From: Candidatus Nitrosocosmicus sp.
GTDB lineage: Archaea; Thermoproteota; Nitrososphaeria; Nitrososphaerales; Nitrososphaeraceae
Length of the DNA stretch: 64,000 nt
Assembly: GCA_031177355.1 (NCBI GenBank)
Contig: JAPSGR010000004.1
Coordinates: 27,673-91,672, forward strand
Direction of reading: 5' to 3'
The notes below the pieces were generated by a model that worked only from the letters and a program-made list of their open reading frames with translations, made no database searches and was not told the origin of the DNA. The position numbers and the translations under genes are program-made. Below, piece after piece: positions 47,167-55,869 of this stretch; within the stretch, counting starts at the first letter, position 1, and the number at the start of each line of letters is the position of its first letter.

Positions 47167-47898
47167 TTATAGCTTAAAGATCTGGTTTTGTAATAAATCA
47201 TAAGCTTTGATAGCTTGATTACGTTCTAAAATTATTACTACTTCATTACTGGTAAAAAAGATATTATGTATGGTAATTTTATGATTACCCAATACATCAA
47301 AAATGCTAAACAATAATTTTCTTATACTATTTACGTCCTCGTAGAACAAACTAATTGTAATCTTTGATAACCCCTCTGTAATTTTGCCCTGACAACTCTC
47401 AGTTAATGAGGTTATTATTCTTCTTGAATTTAACATATCTTCTGTAACTATTCTTATTTTTTCTGCAGTTCTAATTAGATTAAAATCAAACAAATCGTCT
47501 TTAGCAAGTTTATCCAGCAATTCATTCACTCTTTTGAAAGAGTTCTGATCAGCTAAATCAACATCTATGATACTGCCCGTCAATTTCATTCTTGCGTCTT
47601 GTGGGGTAAGATGTGAATTCTTATGAACACTTTTTGAATGGTTATTGTTCTCATCATTACCTTGTTTATAGGAATTGATATTTTCGGAGCTTGTAATAAT
47701 GTCCGCTAGTCTTTTTATAGCTACCACTATTGTCCCGATATTGACCTTAGTACTTGTATTAACTTCTACTTCACTTTGAATCTTGTTAGCTATGGCTGTA
47801 TAATTGGCGATTCCATGCCTAATTGCCTTTGAGTACAAGTCATTTGAAAGAATAATTTCCTTGACCGCCTGAGGTACAGAAACGTCACGGACATACAT
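47167..47898 (-). CDS. Conserved protein with ACT-like C terminus, possible regulator
   Basis: A 243-residue protein. The N-terminal 70 residues (VPQAVKEIILSNDLYSKAIRHGIANYTAIANKIQSEV) look like a helix-turn-helix region, the middle is a polar linker (NSYKQGNDENNNHSKS), and the last ~70 residues (LSKITISLFYEDVNSIRKLL, NHKITIHNIFFTSNEVVIIL) have the beta-alpha-beta-beta pattern of an ACT domain, which binds small ligands such as amino acids. It might be a ligand-responsive regulator, but this is inferred only from fold-like patterns. ATG start, monocistronic. Confidence 0.6.
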   Translation of the reverse strand: MYVRDVSVPQAVKEIILSNDLYSKAIRHGIANYTAIANKIQSEVEVNTSTKVNIGTIVVAIKRLADIITSSENINSYKQGNDENNNHSKSVHKNSHLTPQDARMKLTGSIIDVDLADQNSFKRVNELLDKLAKDDLFDFNLIRTAEKIRIVTEDMLNSRRIITSLTESCQGKITEGLSKITISLFYEDVNSIRKLLFSIFDVLGNHKITIHNIFFTSNEVVIILERNQAIKAYDLLQNQIFKL

Positions 47899-48126
47899 AA
47901 TATGTAATATTATGATATGATTTAAATAAACTTTACTGAAAGAAACGGATGTAAAAATATGTATTTATTATTACAACCTGTAATACTTTATTCCAATTAA
48001 CGAAGAAAACCTTTATCGGATTAACTCGTCACGGTAATATATGAGTGCGAGGGATGTCTATTTAATTGATTGTTAATAGCATTTTAAGATTGCTTATACA
48101 TATAAGGAATTTCTGATAATAACAAT

Positions 48127-48570
48127 CTACTTGACTTTGGTCTCTTTATAACGTTTCTCGGCCTCTTTTGCAATCCGCTCCATCGCGTTAATAGTTCCAG
48201 CTAGAATGTGTTTTTTAACCATGGGAGTAAACACCCTTATGAATCCTTTTAGGTGTATATCCCAATTAACATCAAGATATGATTCATTATCCGAAACGTT
48301 TGTCAATCTCAACACCTTTTTACCAATTATTGGACCATTAATTATGTTTATGGTTATTTGATTCGAAGGCTCTAAAGTTATTATTTCCTGGGATTTAGAG
48401 TGTTGAAACGAAATAATTGTTTCTCTCTCGATTACATTCCCATCTACTCTCAGATTCCTTGCCTCTTTGATTCCCTGCCAATAAGTAGGGTCGCTGTCTA
48501 AATCTGATATGATTGTCCAAATAATTTCTTTCGGTGAGTATATTGTCCTACTTGTTGATATTATTACCAA
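48127..48570 (-). CDS. SRPBCC-fold (START/polyketide-cyclase-like) protein
   Basis: A 147-residue protein of the SRPBCC helix-grip superfamily: an initial strand and helix (TSRTIYSPKEIIWTIISDLD), a hydrophobic cavity with repeated strands (ETIISFQHSKSQEIITLEP, ITINIINGPIIGKKVLRLTN), and a long C-terminal helix (VKKHILAGTINAMERIAKEA). These proteins bind hydrophobic ligands; the ligand is unknown. The start is TTG at 48570. Divergent or isolated; no obvious operon. Confidence 0.75.
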   Translation of the reverse strand: MVIISTSRTIYSPKEIIWTIISDLDSDPTYWQGIKEARNLRVDGNVIERETIISFQHSKSQEIITLEPSNQITINIINGPIIGKKVLRLTNVSDNESYLDVNWDIHLKGFIRVFTPMVKKHILAGTINAMERIAKEAEKRYKETKVK

Positions 48571-48796
48571 GATATAATGAGGTATAATCCCGTAATTAAT
48601 TTACATTTATTGTTTTCGAAACCGACTTTATACAATTTTCTTATTAGCCTTATGAACTGATCCATATCTTGAATCAATTGGCATATTTTTTATTAGGTAT
48701 TGAATCGTAGCTGATTTTGAATATAATAATTGGATCGTCTAATCTTCTCAACCACGGGAGTATACTTAATAGTCTAGTAATATGGATCTTCAGAAA

Positions 48797-49558
48797 CTAA
48801 CCAATTCCCGGATTAGGATCATCTTTGAATGTTTCGCCCAAATTAACTCTGTTTTTATCTTCAATGAGCTGATTTTCGTAATCCAAATCGAACTTGTCTG
48901 TGTTAATCTTCATGTGTTCTAACTTAGAAAAAACCTTTACAATAGATTTGGCTGCTAAAGGTTGAGGTTTATTGGTGTTTGCTATCTCACCAAAAAGACC
49001 AGTTGCAGTAAACCCCATTTCCTTCGCAACGGCCATTATTAACCCATTAAACCAAGTGATAATTTCAATATCTTTATCAAAAAAATCTATTCCTTGCTCC
49101 TTCAAATTGTGAATCGTGTTTATGTCTGTAGAAACAGCGAAAACTCTGGGAGCACCAGCAAGTTGCGGTTTGTGGTATCCACCAGCTGTGTAGATATGCT
49201 TAGGTATGCCGATAGTTTTAATTATGCATAAAAAACTATCACATAAACTCAAAAGATTATTTGGGTCTTGCGGTTGCTCATTTCCGGAAAGTATTATTAT
49301 TTTATGATTTTCGCTAATAAAAAGGTCGAAATTATCAGTAACTGATGTTATCAATCCCTCCTTGACCTTTACCCATGGCTTTTCAAATATCTTGATATTC
49401 GCAAATTTTTCCGCCTTAAGTTCTGATATTAAATGTTTAGAAACTAATCCACCGACTTGACCCATATCAGGCAACGAAGCAAATACGATAAAGTTATCCA
49501 TTTTAATTTCTTTATGGCTATAAATTGATGGGCTTATCATTGTGTCGAATTGATTCAA
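48797..49558 (-). CDS. PAC2-family protein (proteasome-assembly-chaperone-like)
   Basis: A 253-residue protein of the archaeal PAC2 family. SLPDMGQVGGLVSKHLISEL near the N terminus is the family signature (G-x-G-x-V-G), followed by KIIILSGNEQPQDPN and TAGGYHKPQLAGAPRVFAVS, and TGLFGEIANTNK. Members are homologous to the eukaryotic proteasome assembly chaperone 2 and found widely in archaea; the role in archaea is not established. TTG start at 49558, with a possible ATG seven codons in. Confidence 0.85.
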   Translation of the reverse strand: MNQFDTMISPSIYSHKEIKMDNFIVFASLPDMGQVGGLVSKHLISELKAEKFANIKIFEKPWVKVKEGLITSVTDNFDLFISENHKIIILSGNEQPQDPNNLLSLCDSFLCIIKTIGIPKHIYTAGGYHKPQLAGAPRVFAVSTDINTIHNLKEQGIDFFDKDIEIITWFNGLIMAVAKEMGFTATGLFGEIANTNKPQPLAAKSIVKVFSKLEHMKINTDKFDLDYENQLIEDKNRVNLGETFKDDPNPGIG

Positions 49559-49815
49559 TACAGTACTATTTAAATTTTGAATTTATTGACCTTAACCATT
49601 TCCAACCAGTTCCTTTAAGCCTTGTAGATACCTTAACTCCCTTGTATATTTGAATTATCTCTCGAGATTCAGATAACTGATTTAAATTATTGCATTATGG
49701 CTTTTCTTATGTATTTGTAATGGTGACCCCTTTGTCATCCTATTTACAAACTCAGCGTGAACCTAAAACTAATCGTAAATATTATGATCTTTATTTAAGA
49801 TAAATTTGTTGCACT

Positions 49816-50247
49816 TTATTTTGGATTTTTTAATCTTTTAATTATTTCAAGGATTTTCAATGACTCTTTAAGGGCGCTCAAAGTTTTCTTATGTCCTTTT
49901 GAGTATCTGTCCATGGTAAGCCTAACACTCAAGTCCGCGATACTTTGTATTAATCTGCCTTCGATTTCCTCTAAAATAATATTTGTCTCTATATTGCTTT
50001 TGTAATTTTCTCTCGTGTCTGAATCTTGCAATTTGAAACCTTCAACTTTTTCACTCGGACTTATTCTACTATCCTTTTCTGCAGCGATAGCGGAATCTTG
50101 CAATTTACTCTTCTCCTGACAACTTAAACATATGATTTCTCCTTTAAATTTTATTTGCAAGTTTCCGCATTTTTGACATGGCTCAGAAAGGAGTGTGCCT
50201 CCCCTCAACAAATAATATGCTCCTTGTTTTATAGAATCGTTACTCAT
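49816..50247 (-). CDS. Sjogren's/scleroderma autoantigen-1-like zinc-ribbon protein
   Basis: A 143-residue protein with the family core YYLLRGGTLLSEPCQKCGNLQ followed by a second cysteine pair (GEIICLSCQEKS), together a zinc ribbon (the first 20 residues are the diagnostic part). The C-terminal half is helical and variable. Homologues in archaea are annotated SSSCA1/UPF0148; the function is unknown. It lies 6 bases after the PadR regulator on the minus strand and is probably in one transcript with it. Confidence 0.85.
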   Translation of the reverse strand: MSNDSIKQGAYYLLRGGTLLSEPCQKCGNLQIKFKGEIICLSCQEKSKLQDSAIAAEKDSRISPSEKVEGFKLQDSDTRENYKSNIETNIILEEIEGRLIQSIADLSVRLTMDRYSKGHKKTLSALKESLKILEIIKRLKNPK

Positions 50248-50253
50248 TTTTGC

Positions 50254-50775
50254 TCATGTAACTGATTTATCATCTATTTTTCTATCTTCTACTTGAATTC
50301 TCTCTTGGTTATTGAGTTTTTTAAGCTCATTAACAAGAAATTCTTTGTACTTATTTTTTTCTTCTTCGGTCATTCTATCTAAATTGGAACTCAATGTAGA
50401 ACCAATTGCTGAGATTCGATCAATAAGGTCCATTGTCATAAACCTGCCCATATTACCTATTCGGAACATTACCTCTAGATGTTTTTGCATGATGTTGTGT
50501 GCTGACTTGATATCTGAAGCTATGGAAATTCCTTTCTTAGTAATCCTGTACCTCCCATTTTCATGTTCTTCTATTAATCCCTCTTCCAATAATCTTCCTA
50601 GTAATGGATAGATAAGGCCTGGAGAGGGTTTCCATCTCCCGCCAGTTTGAAGAATTGCTTTATCAATTATTTCCTTACCTGTCATTGGTTGCTCTGCAAG
50701 TAATTCTAGAATATAATGACGAGAAAACCCCCTTGGAATGGCACTTCCCACCCTGGACAACCAATCGGATATCAT
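50254..50775 (-). CDS. PadR-family transcriptional regulator
   Basis: A 173-residue protein with the PadR winged-helix core: ILELLAEQPMTGKEIIDKAI, WKPSPGLIYPLLGRLLEEGL, then IEEHENGRYRITKKG. The C-terminal part has a dimerising helix (NKYKEFLVNELKKLNNQE). PadR regulators respond to small molecules. No repressor target is visible; its own promoter or the adjoining zinc-ribbon gene is a reasonable guess. ATG start; first gene of a two-gene unit. Confidence 0.88.
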   Translation of the reverse strand: MISDWLSRVGSAIPRGFSRHYILELLAEQPMTGKEIIDKAILQTGGRWKPSPGLIYPLLGRLLEEGLIEEHENGRYRITKKGISIASDIKSAHNIMQKHLEVMFRIGNMGRFMTMDLIDRISAIGSTLSSNLDRMTEEEKNKYKEFLVNELKKLNNQERIQVEDRKIDDKSVT

Positions 50776-51100
50776 TAATATGTATATATCGCTAGTGACT
50801 TAATAAAATTTTCCTTTTGAAGTTGTTTAATGATCTGGTAAAAATTTGGATTTTCTGATATGATCTCCTTTAAAAATCTTAAATTTAATTATCGCAAGTA
50901 ATATGAAAAGCCATTAGAGATATTCTTATCATGTGTTCAGACTAAGAGGCATTGATCTTCCAATATATATTATCACCTGGAACTATAAATTGTCTGAATT
51001 TCTCTTATTGTCTAATTCGTTCTAATTCGAACACAATAGTTTTTGAATTATTCTAGCATAGTTTTTATTTAGGAAAACGACCTACTTTTTTATAAGAAAG
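50776..51100. other. Intergenic region between padR and rps13
   Basis: About 325 bases between divergent genes. AT-rich and with no ORF. A direct repeat of attcgttct/attcgaac type occurs near 51015-51035. The rps13 promoter candidate is tttttatttaggaaaac near 51061-51077, 25-40 bases before the TTG start. Confidence 0.45.
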
Positions 51101-51583
51101 TTGTCAGTAGAGGAGTTTAAACATATTCTAAGAATTGCAGGCAAAGATATTGAGGGCAGCAAAAAATCAGTTGTTGCTTTAAGTGAAGTTAAGGGTGTCG
51201 GCTATAATTTATCACAGGTAATTTTACAATCTTTAAATATTAATCCGTATCTTCGAGTAGGGTTCCTTACCGATAAGGAGCTTTCAGATATCGAAAATGC
51301 ATTAAGAAACATCAGTACTGTTGGGGTTCCAAAATGGTATCTAAACAGACAAAAGGATATGGACTCTGGTGCGGATATTCATTTAATAACTTCTGATCTT
51401 GATTTTACCCAATCTAACGATGTTGAAAGAGAAAAGTCTGTAATGAGTTGGAGAGGTTATAGACATATGTTTGGCTTGCGAGTTAGAGGACAGTGCACTA
51501 GAACCACTGGGAGAAAGGCAACTGCAGTTGGAGTTAAGAAGGCTGCAGGAAAAGCACCCGCAGGAGCAGCAGGATCTAAATAA
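51101..51583 (+). CDS. rps13: Small ribosomal subunit protein uS13
   Basis: The 160-residue protein matches archaeal uS13: FKHILRIAGKDIEGSKKSVV, GVGYNLSQVIL helix-hairpin-helix, and the basic C terminus HMFGLRVRGQCTRTTGRKAT that contacts tRNA and rRNA. Tail residues KAPAGAAGSK are low-complexity. TTG start. It precedes uS4 by 15 bases; the usual following genes uS11 and rpoD are not present. Confidence 0.95.
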   Translation: MSVEEFKHILRIAGKDIEGSKKSVVALSEVKGVGYNLSQVILQSLNINPYLRVGFLTDKELSDIENALRNISTVGVPKWYLNRQKDMDSGADIHLITSDLDFTQSNDVEREKSVMSWRGYRHMFGLRVRGQCTRTTGRKATAVGVKKAAGKAPAGAAGSK

Positions 51584-51598
51584 CCTAAGGTGATTTGA

Positions 51599-52108
51599 AT
51601 GGGAGATCCTAGAAAATCAAAGAAAAGCTATAATAGACCACGAAGTATCTGGACGAGTGATCAAATAAGTGCCGAGTTATACGTTGTAGGTTCGTATGGC
51701 CTTCGAAATAAACGTGAATTATGGAAAGCACAAACAGAAATAGCTAGAATACGAAATCAAGCACGTGCATTGTTGGCGCTATCCATAGAGGTAAGACACG
51801 AAAAAGAGACACAATTATTAAACTACTTGTCTAGATTGGGGTTGGTGGCTAATGAATCATCTTTAGACGATGTTCTGAATTTGAAGATCGAAGATATACT
51901 TGAAAGGCGTCTTCAAACTATAGTAATGAAAAAATCCAATTTGAAGTCGCCTTATCAAGCACGACAATTGGTTGTTCATGGACATGTTAGCATAGGTAAT
52001 AGAAAAATCAATCTTCCTGGTTACCTGGTAAAAAAGGAAGAAGAGTCTCTGATCATGACACATTTATTGCCTTCTTCTGAAAATACTGAACCAATTACCA
52101 ACCAATAA
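51599..52108 (+). CDS. rps4: Small ribosomal subunit protein uS4
   Basis: The 169-residue protein is archaeal uS4: MGDPRKSKKSYNRPRSIWTS at the N terminus and the S4 RNA-binding motif SPYQARQLVVHGHVSIGNRK (first 20 residues) near the C terminus. It is a primary binder of 16S rRNA. ATG start 15 bases after the rps13 stop; the pair is an operon. The next gene converges from the minus strand. Confidence 0.95.
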   Translation: MGDPRKSKKSYNRPRSIWTSDQISAELYVVGSYGLRNKRELWKAQTEIARIRNQARALLALSIEVRHEKETQLLNYLSRLGLVANESSLDDVLNLKIEDILERRLQTIVMKKSNLKSPYQARQLVVHGHVSIGNRKINLPGYLVKKEEESLIMTHLLPSSENTEPITNQ

Positions 52109-52125
52109 TAAGAATCTACAATCTA

Positions 52126-53109
52126 TTACTTTTTCACAATTTCTTCGATATCTACATAGTCAATTTTACCATCACTGTCCATATCGTATCCTTGTACAAT
52201 CGCTTCCCATTCGATTTCATTACCCGAGTAATCTGCAAATGTTTTTTCACCAAAGTTCGTGATTGCTATGACTGCAGATTTTGTTCCAATTGAACGCACA
52301 CCAGCAATTAATATAATGTATTTATCCTCATTAAATGGATTTTTAAATTTCGCTATTATTCCCAAATTATCTAAATGATATAATTTTCCCTTCTTATCAA
52401 CTAATCCTGACCAATAGTTTTCGTCATTGAATTTAATCGGAAGGAACCTATTAAATTCTGAAGAAACTATATTGGTTCCTGGTCCTCCAATAATTATCAA
52501 GTTATTATCTTCTAATTCTTTCTCAGCTTTAGCATCCTCATCCAGTTTGACCACAAACCCAGTAGGCAAATTGCAAACATTCCCTAAGAGAAATCCTAAT
52601 TGAATCGCATAATGTCCATCTCTAGCAGATGTTTTGAAAATACCGTGGGGGTTAGGAGATCCAACTATTATCAACCCATTAAATTTGTTCTCGTGGTCGA
52701 TAAATTCTTTCAAAAATTTCCGAACAATTTGATTTTCTGACTTTTTCTTCCATTCGTCATGAGTATAGATAAACGATAGCGACTCTCCCCAACCCATCTC
52801 CACTCCATATGCTGGAAAGACAGTTCTGTATAATCTGGCGGTGCCTCCTTTTATGAAATCGGTACCTGATTCTTTAATAGCCCCTATGGACACTAGCTTT
52901 CTAACATAATAGTATGCACTCTGTTCATAGATTTTCAATTCTTTTGCAATTTGTGCAGTGTATAGCGGCTTAACAGATAATAAGTTAATTATCTTCCAGG
53001 CTACGGGATTAGATAAAATGTGTATTTCTTTTTGATTTTCAAAAATTAGTATTTCTTTTTCGAAAGATTTGCCATTTTTTTCATAGGTTAACCTCTTTTC
53101 ACTTCCCAT
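52126..53109 (-). CDS. ArsR-like HTH protein with C-terminal EF-hand-like motif
   Basis: A 327-residue protein. An N-terminal winged helix (about 30-95: ILSNPVAWKIINLLSVKPLY, AQIAKELKIYEQSAYYYVRK, GAIKES) binds DNA or acts as a sensor. The middle region (about 120-290) has a repeated beta sheet including NLIIIGGPGTNIVSSEF, not recognised with certainty but resembling archaeal S-layer-associated folds. The last ~20 residues hold DMDSDGKIDYVD, a near-perfect calcium-binding EF-hand/dockerin loop. This mix suggests a regulator responding to calcium or a cell-surface signal, but that is inference. No signal peptide. ATG start. Confidence 0.75.
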   Translation of the reverse strand: MGSEKRLTYEKNGKSFEKEILIFENQKEIHILSNPVAWKIINLLSVKPLYTAQIAKELKIYEQSAYYYVRKLVSIGAIKESGTDFIKGGTARLYRTVFPAYGVEMGWGESLSFIYTHDEWKKKSENQIVRKFLKEFIDHENKFNGLIIVGSPNPHGIFKTSARDGHYAIQLGFLLGNVCNLPTGFVVKLDEDAKAEKELEDNNLIIIGGPGTNIVSSEFNRFLPIKFNDENYWSGLVDKKGKLYHLDNLGIIAKFKNPFNEDKYIILIAGVRSIGTKSAVIAITNFGEKTFADYSGNEIEWEAIVQGYDMDSDGKIDYVDIEEIVKK

Positions 53110-53276
53110 TAATAGACCTTATAATTTTTTTTTTGCTGGTATATAAATTGTGTATCTTCTATTTCGGCGTCGCTGTCTAAATTATCCTAGTTGTTGATGA
53201 AACCCTTATTAACTTTCATATAACGGTAATATCTTATTTTAATAAAAGTTTTAAATTAATTTTACCAAAAAGATCC

Positions 53277-55052
53277 GTGTGCTCAATAATAGGATATAGC
53301 GGAAAATTGACCTTCGCTGCACCCCTTTTAGTAGAAAGTTTGAAAAAAATGGAGTATAGGGGTTATGATAGCGTAGGGATTGCTACGTTAAATAATGGAT
53401 CTATTCTAGTTAGCAAAGGAGTAGGAAAGGTTACGGAAGTTGACCAGAATATGCAGCTTAATAAACTTCCAGGTGCAATTGGAATCGGACATACCCGTTG
53501 GGCCACTCATGGAGGAGTCAATGATAAAAACGCACATCCTCACTATTCATGCACTTCAAGAATTGCTGTTGTTCATAACGGAATAATTGAAAATTATGAG
53601 GAATTAAAAATAAAATTAGAAAGGGATGGTCACGCATTTAAAAGCCAAACAGATAGTGAAGTTATCGCCCATATTCTGGAGAAGTATTATGAAAAATACA
53701 ATTTTAGCATAAGAGACACAATGACACATGTATGTGAAGAGATTAGGGGGTCTTTTGCGTTTGTTGCAGTTTTTGATAATGGTGTCATTGCTGGTGCACG
53801 CTTTGATGAACCATTAATTATTGGTGTTTCACAAGATGCCCTCTTTCTATCAAGCGATGTATTGGGTTTTTTAAAGTATACTGACAAAGCAATATTTTTA
53901 GATAATGGAGATATCGCAATACTTGAAAATAAAAAATATACGATTTTCGATAATAACAGAAAAATCATAACTCGACCAATTACTCAGGTTGCATGGGAAT
54001 TAGGATCAGCAGAAAAAGGTAAATTTGCACATTATACAATAAAGGAAATTCATGAACAATCAGATACACTATTGAAACCATTTGAGGCCTCTAACGATTT
54101 TGAAACATTCTGCAAGTTTTTGAATACTGCATCCAACATTTACATCACAGGGAGTGGAACAAGCTATAATTCTGGACTGCTTGGTAAATTATTGTTATCA
54201 AAGTATGCAAAAAAGAAATCAGAAGTTTACATGTCAAGCGAATTTCAGTATTTTTCTGATACTGTTGAACCGAATTCGGTAGTAGTCGCAATTTCTCAAA
54301 GTGGAGAAACAGCTGATGTACTCCACTCTGTAAAGCGAGCAAAAGAGAATGGTGCAAAGATACTTTCAATAGTAAATATTCCTACATCTTCACTAGCAAG
54401 GATGAGTGATTCATTTCTTTCGCTTAATTGTGGACCTGAAATTGGAGTTGCCGCAACTAAAAGCTTCATGGGTCAACTCATGATTTTGTACAATATCGTA
54501 TTTATTCTCTCAAATAGGTCATTGAGATTTAGTGTAAAAGATCAAAAGAATTTACAAAATTTGGTAAAGAGAGCTTTAGATTTGAATGATAAAATTAAGG
54601 ATGTGGTAAATTCATTTGACACTAATCTAAAAGATATTTATATTTTAGGAAGGTCTATTCATTATCCTATTGCTTTAGAAGCTTCCTTGAAAATAAAAGA
54701 ATTAGCTTATATCCATGCTGAGGGTATTGCTGCAGGAGAACTAAAACATGGGCCATTGGCATTAATTGATAAAGAATCAGTAGTAATAGTATTAAATCCA
54801 AATGACGAAACATATCAGGATATTATATCTAGTACAAACGAAATAAAATCAAGAGGTGCTTTTATAATCGGAATTTCAAATTTGCCTAGTGACTTGTATG
54901 ATGTATTTATAGAATTGCCTGAGACAGAGCTTTATCTTTATCCTTTGGTAGAAATAATTCCTTTACAAATGATGTCATACTATTTAGCTATTCAGAAACA
55001 ACTGGACCCCGATTATCCAAGAAATCTTGCAAAGTCCGTTACTGTTAAATGA
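53277..55052 (+). CDS. glmS: Glutamine-fructose-6-phosphate aminotransferase (isomerising)
   Basis: The 591-residue protein starts GTG-TGC, so after Met removal Cys2 is the N-terminal nucleophile, as in CSIIGYSGK. The glutaminase domain (1-~230) has GIGHTRWATHGG and NAHPH motifs; two SIS domains follow, with ITGSGTSYNSGLLGKLLL and ISQSGETADVLHSVK, and the C terminus PRNLAKSVTVK. It makes glucosamine-6-phosphate for surface glycans. A TATA-like tract (agttttaaattaa) about 25 bases upstream of the start suggests a leaderless transcript. Confidence 0.95.
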   Translation: MCSIIGYSGKLTFAAPLLVESLKKMEYRGYDSVGIATLNNGSILVSKGVGKVTEVDQNMQLNKLPGAIGIGHTRWATHGGVNDKNAHPHYSCTSRIAVVHNGIIENYEELKIKLERDGHAFKSQTDSEVIAHILEKYYEKYNFSIRDTMTHVCEEIRGSFAFVAVFDNGVIAGARFDEPLIIGVSQDALFLSSDVLGFLKYTDKAIFLDNGDIAILENKKYTIFDNNRKIITRPITQVAWELGSAEKGKFAHYTIKEIHEQSDTLLKPFEASNDFETFCKFLNTASNIYITGSGTSYNSGLLGKLLLSKYAKKKSEVYMSSEFQYFSDTVEPNSVVVAISQSGETADVLHSVKRAKENGAKILSIVNIPTSSLARMSDSFLSLNCGPEIGVAATKSFMGQLMILYNIVFILSNRSLRFSVKDQKNLQNLVKRALDLNDKIKDVVNSFDTNLKDIYILGRSIHYPIALEASLKIKELAYIHAEGIAAGELKHGPLALIDKESVVIVLNPNDETYQDIISSTNEIKSRGAFIIGISNLPSDLYDVFIELPETELYLYPLVEIIPLQMMSYYLAIQKQLDPDYPRNLAKSVTVK

Positions 55053-55110
55053 GAAACTCGTTTTATTATATATTCATATTTAAATAAAATCATCGGTGTA
55101 GTTCTGAGTA

Positions 55111-55860
55111 TTGACAATATTGGACTTTAAAATTGATAACTGCTTTTTTCCAAGTGATTATCTATATGATCTCGAAAATTTCATGTGGATAAAATTTGCA
55201 GACAGAGTAAACCAAGGGAAAAATACTGAAAAAGAATTTTTAATTGGTATTACTCCTGTTTATGCATATATAGCAGGAAAAATAAATAATCTAAAGTTAA
55301 AGCCGATTGGAACTTTGATTCAAAAAGGTAAAAGTATCGGATCTATTGAAAGTTTAATCCATTTTGGTACCCTCCGATGTCCTCTTGCTGGAAAGGTTAC
55401 TGAGATAAATCAGGTTGTAATCGATAATCCTAAGGTTATTAATGACTCTCCTTTTGATTATGGTTGGTTAGCTAAAATTACTACATCTGAAAATTATGAT
55501 GATAATATATCTTTAAAAAAAATTGATGATTGTAAGGAGGAATTGTTGTCTCAGATTAGAAAGTATCATGTGAAATGCTTCAAATTATTTCCTGACTTTC
55601 AAATATATGAGATAGGGACAGAATGTGCAGCCACTTTAGCCAAACTTGACGAATTTATGGACAAATCCATGCAAAAAGGGCAAGTTGTCAGACTGGTATC
55701 GGACGATCCGACAGCCGATCTCGAACTGTTGAGATGGGCTGAGCAGAACCAAGAGGAAATCGTAGAGATAATAAGAGAAAAAAATAATGCTCTTATTTCC
55801 TCCCAAACCAACAACAATAATTATTTATTCAATATTGTTATAAGAAAAAAGAAAGATTGA
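55111..55860 (+). CDS. GcvH-like domain fused to a TusA-like domain; lipoyl lysine absent
   Basis: A 249-residue protein with two parts. Residues ~43-123 resemble glycine-cleavage H protein (FLIGITPVYAYIAGKINNLK, IGSIESLIHFGTLRCPLAGK), but the lipoylated Lys of ESVKA is replaced (ESLIH at 80-84). Residues ~163-247 resemble TusA/SirA: QIYEIGTECAATLAKLDEFM, then GQVVRLVSDDPTADLELLRW and a final strand LFNIVIRKKK. The TusA CPxP motif reads CAAT, with Cys172 in the nucleophile position. A sulphur-carrier role is an inference supported by the convergent rhodanese gene next to it. TTG start. Confidence 0.62.
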   Translation: MTILDFKIDNCFFPSDYLYDLENFMWIKFADRVNQGKNTEKEFLIGITPVYAYIAGKINNLKLKPIGTLIQKGKSIGSIESLIHFGTLRCPLAGKVTEINQVVIDNPKVINDSPFDYGWLAKITTSENYDDNISLKKIDDCKEELLSQIRKYHVKCFKLFPDFQIYEIGTECAATLAKLDEFMDKSMQKGQVVRLVSDDPTADLELLRWAEQNQEEIVEIIREKNNALISSQTNNNNYLFNIVIRKKKD

Positions 55861-55869
55861 CTCAAACGA

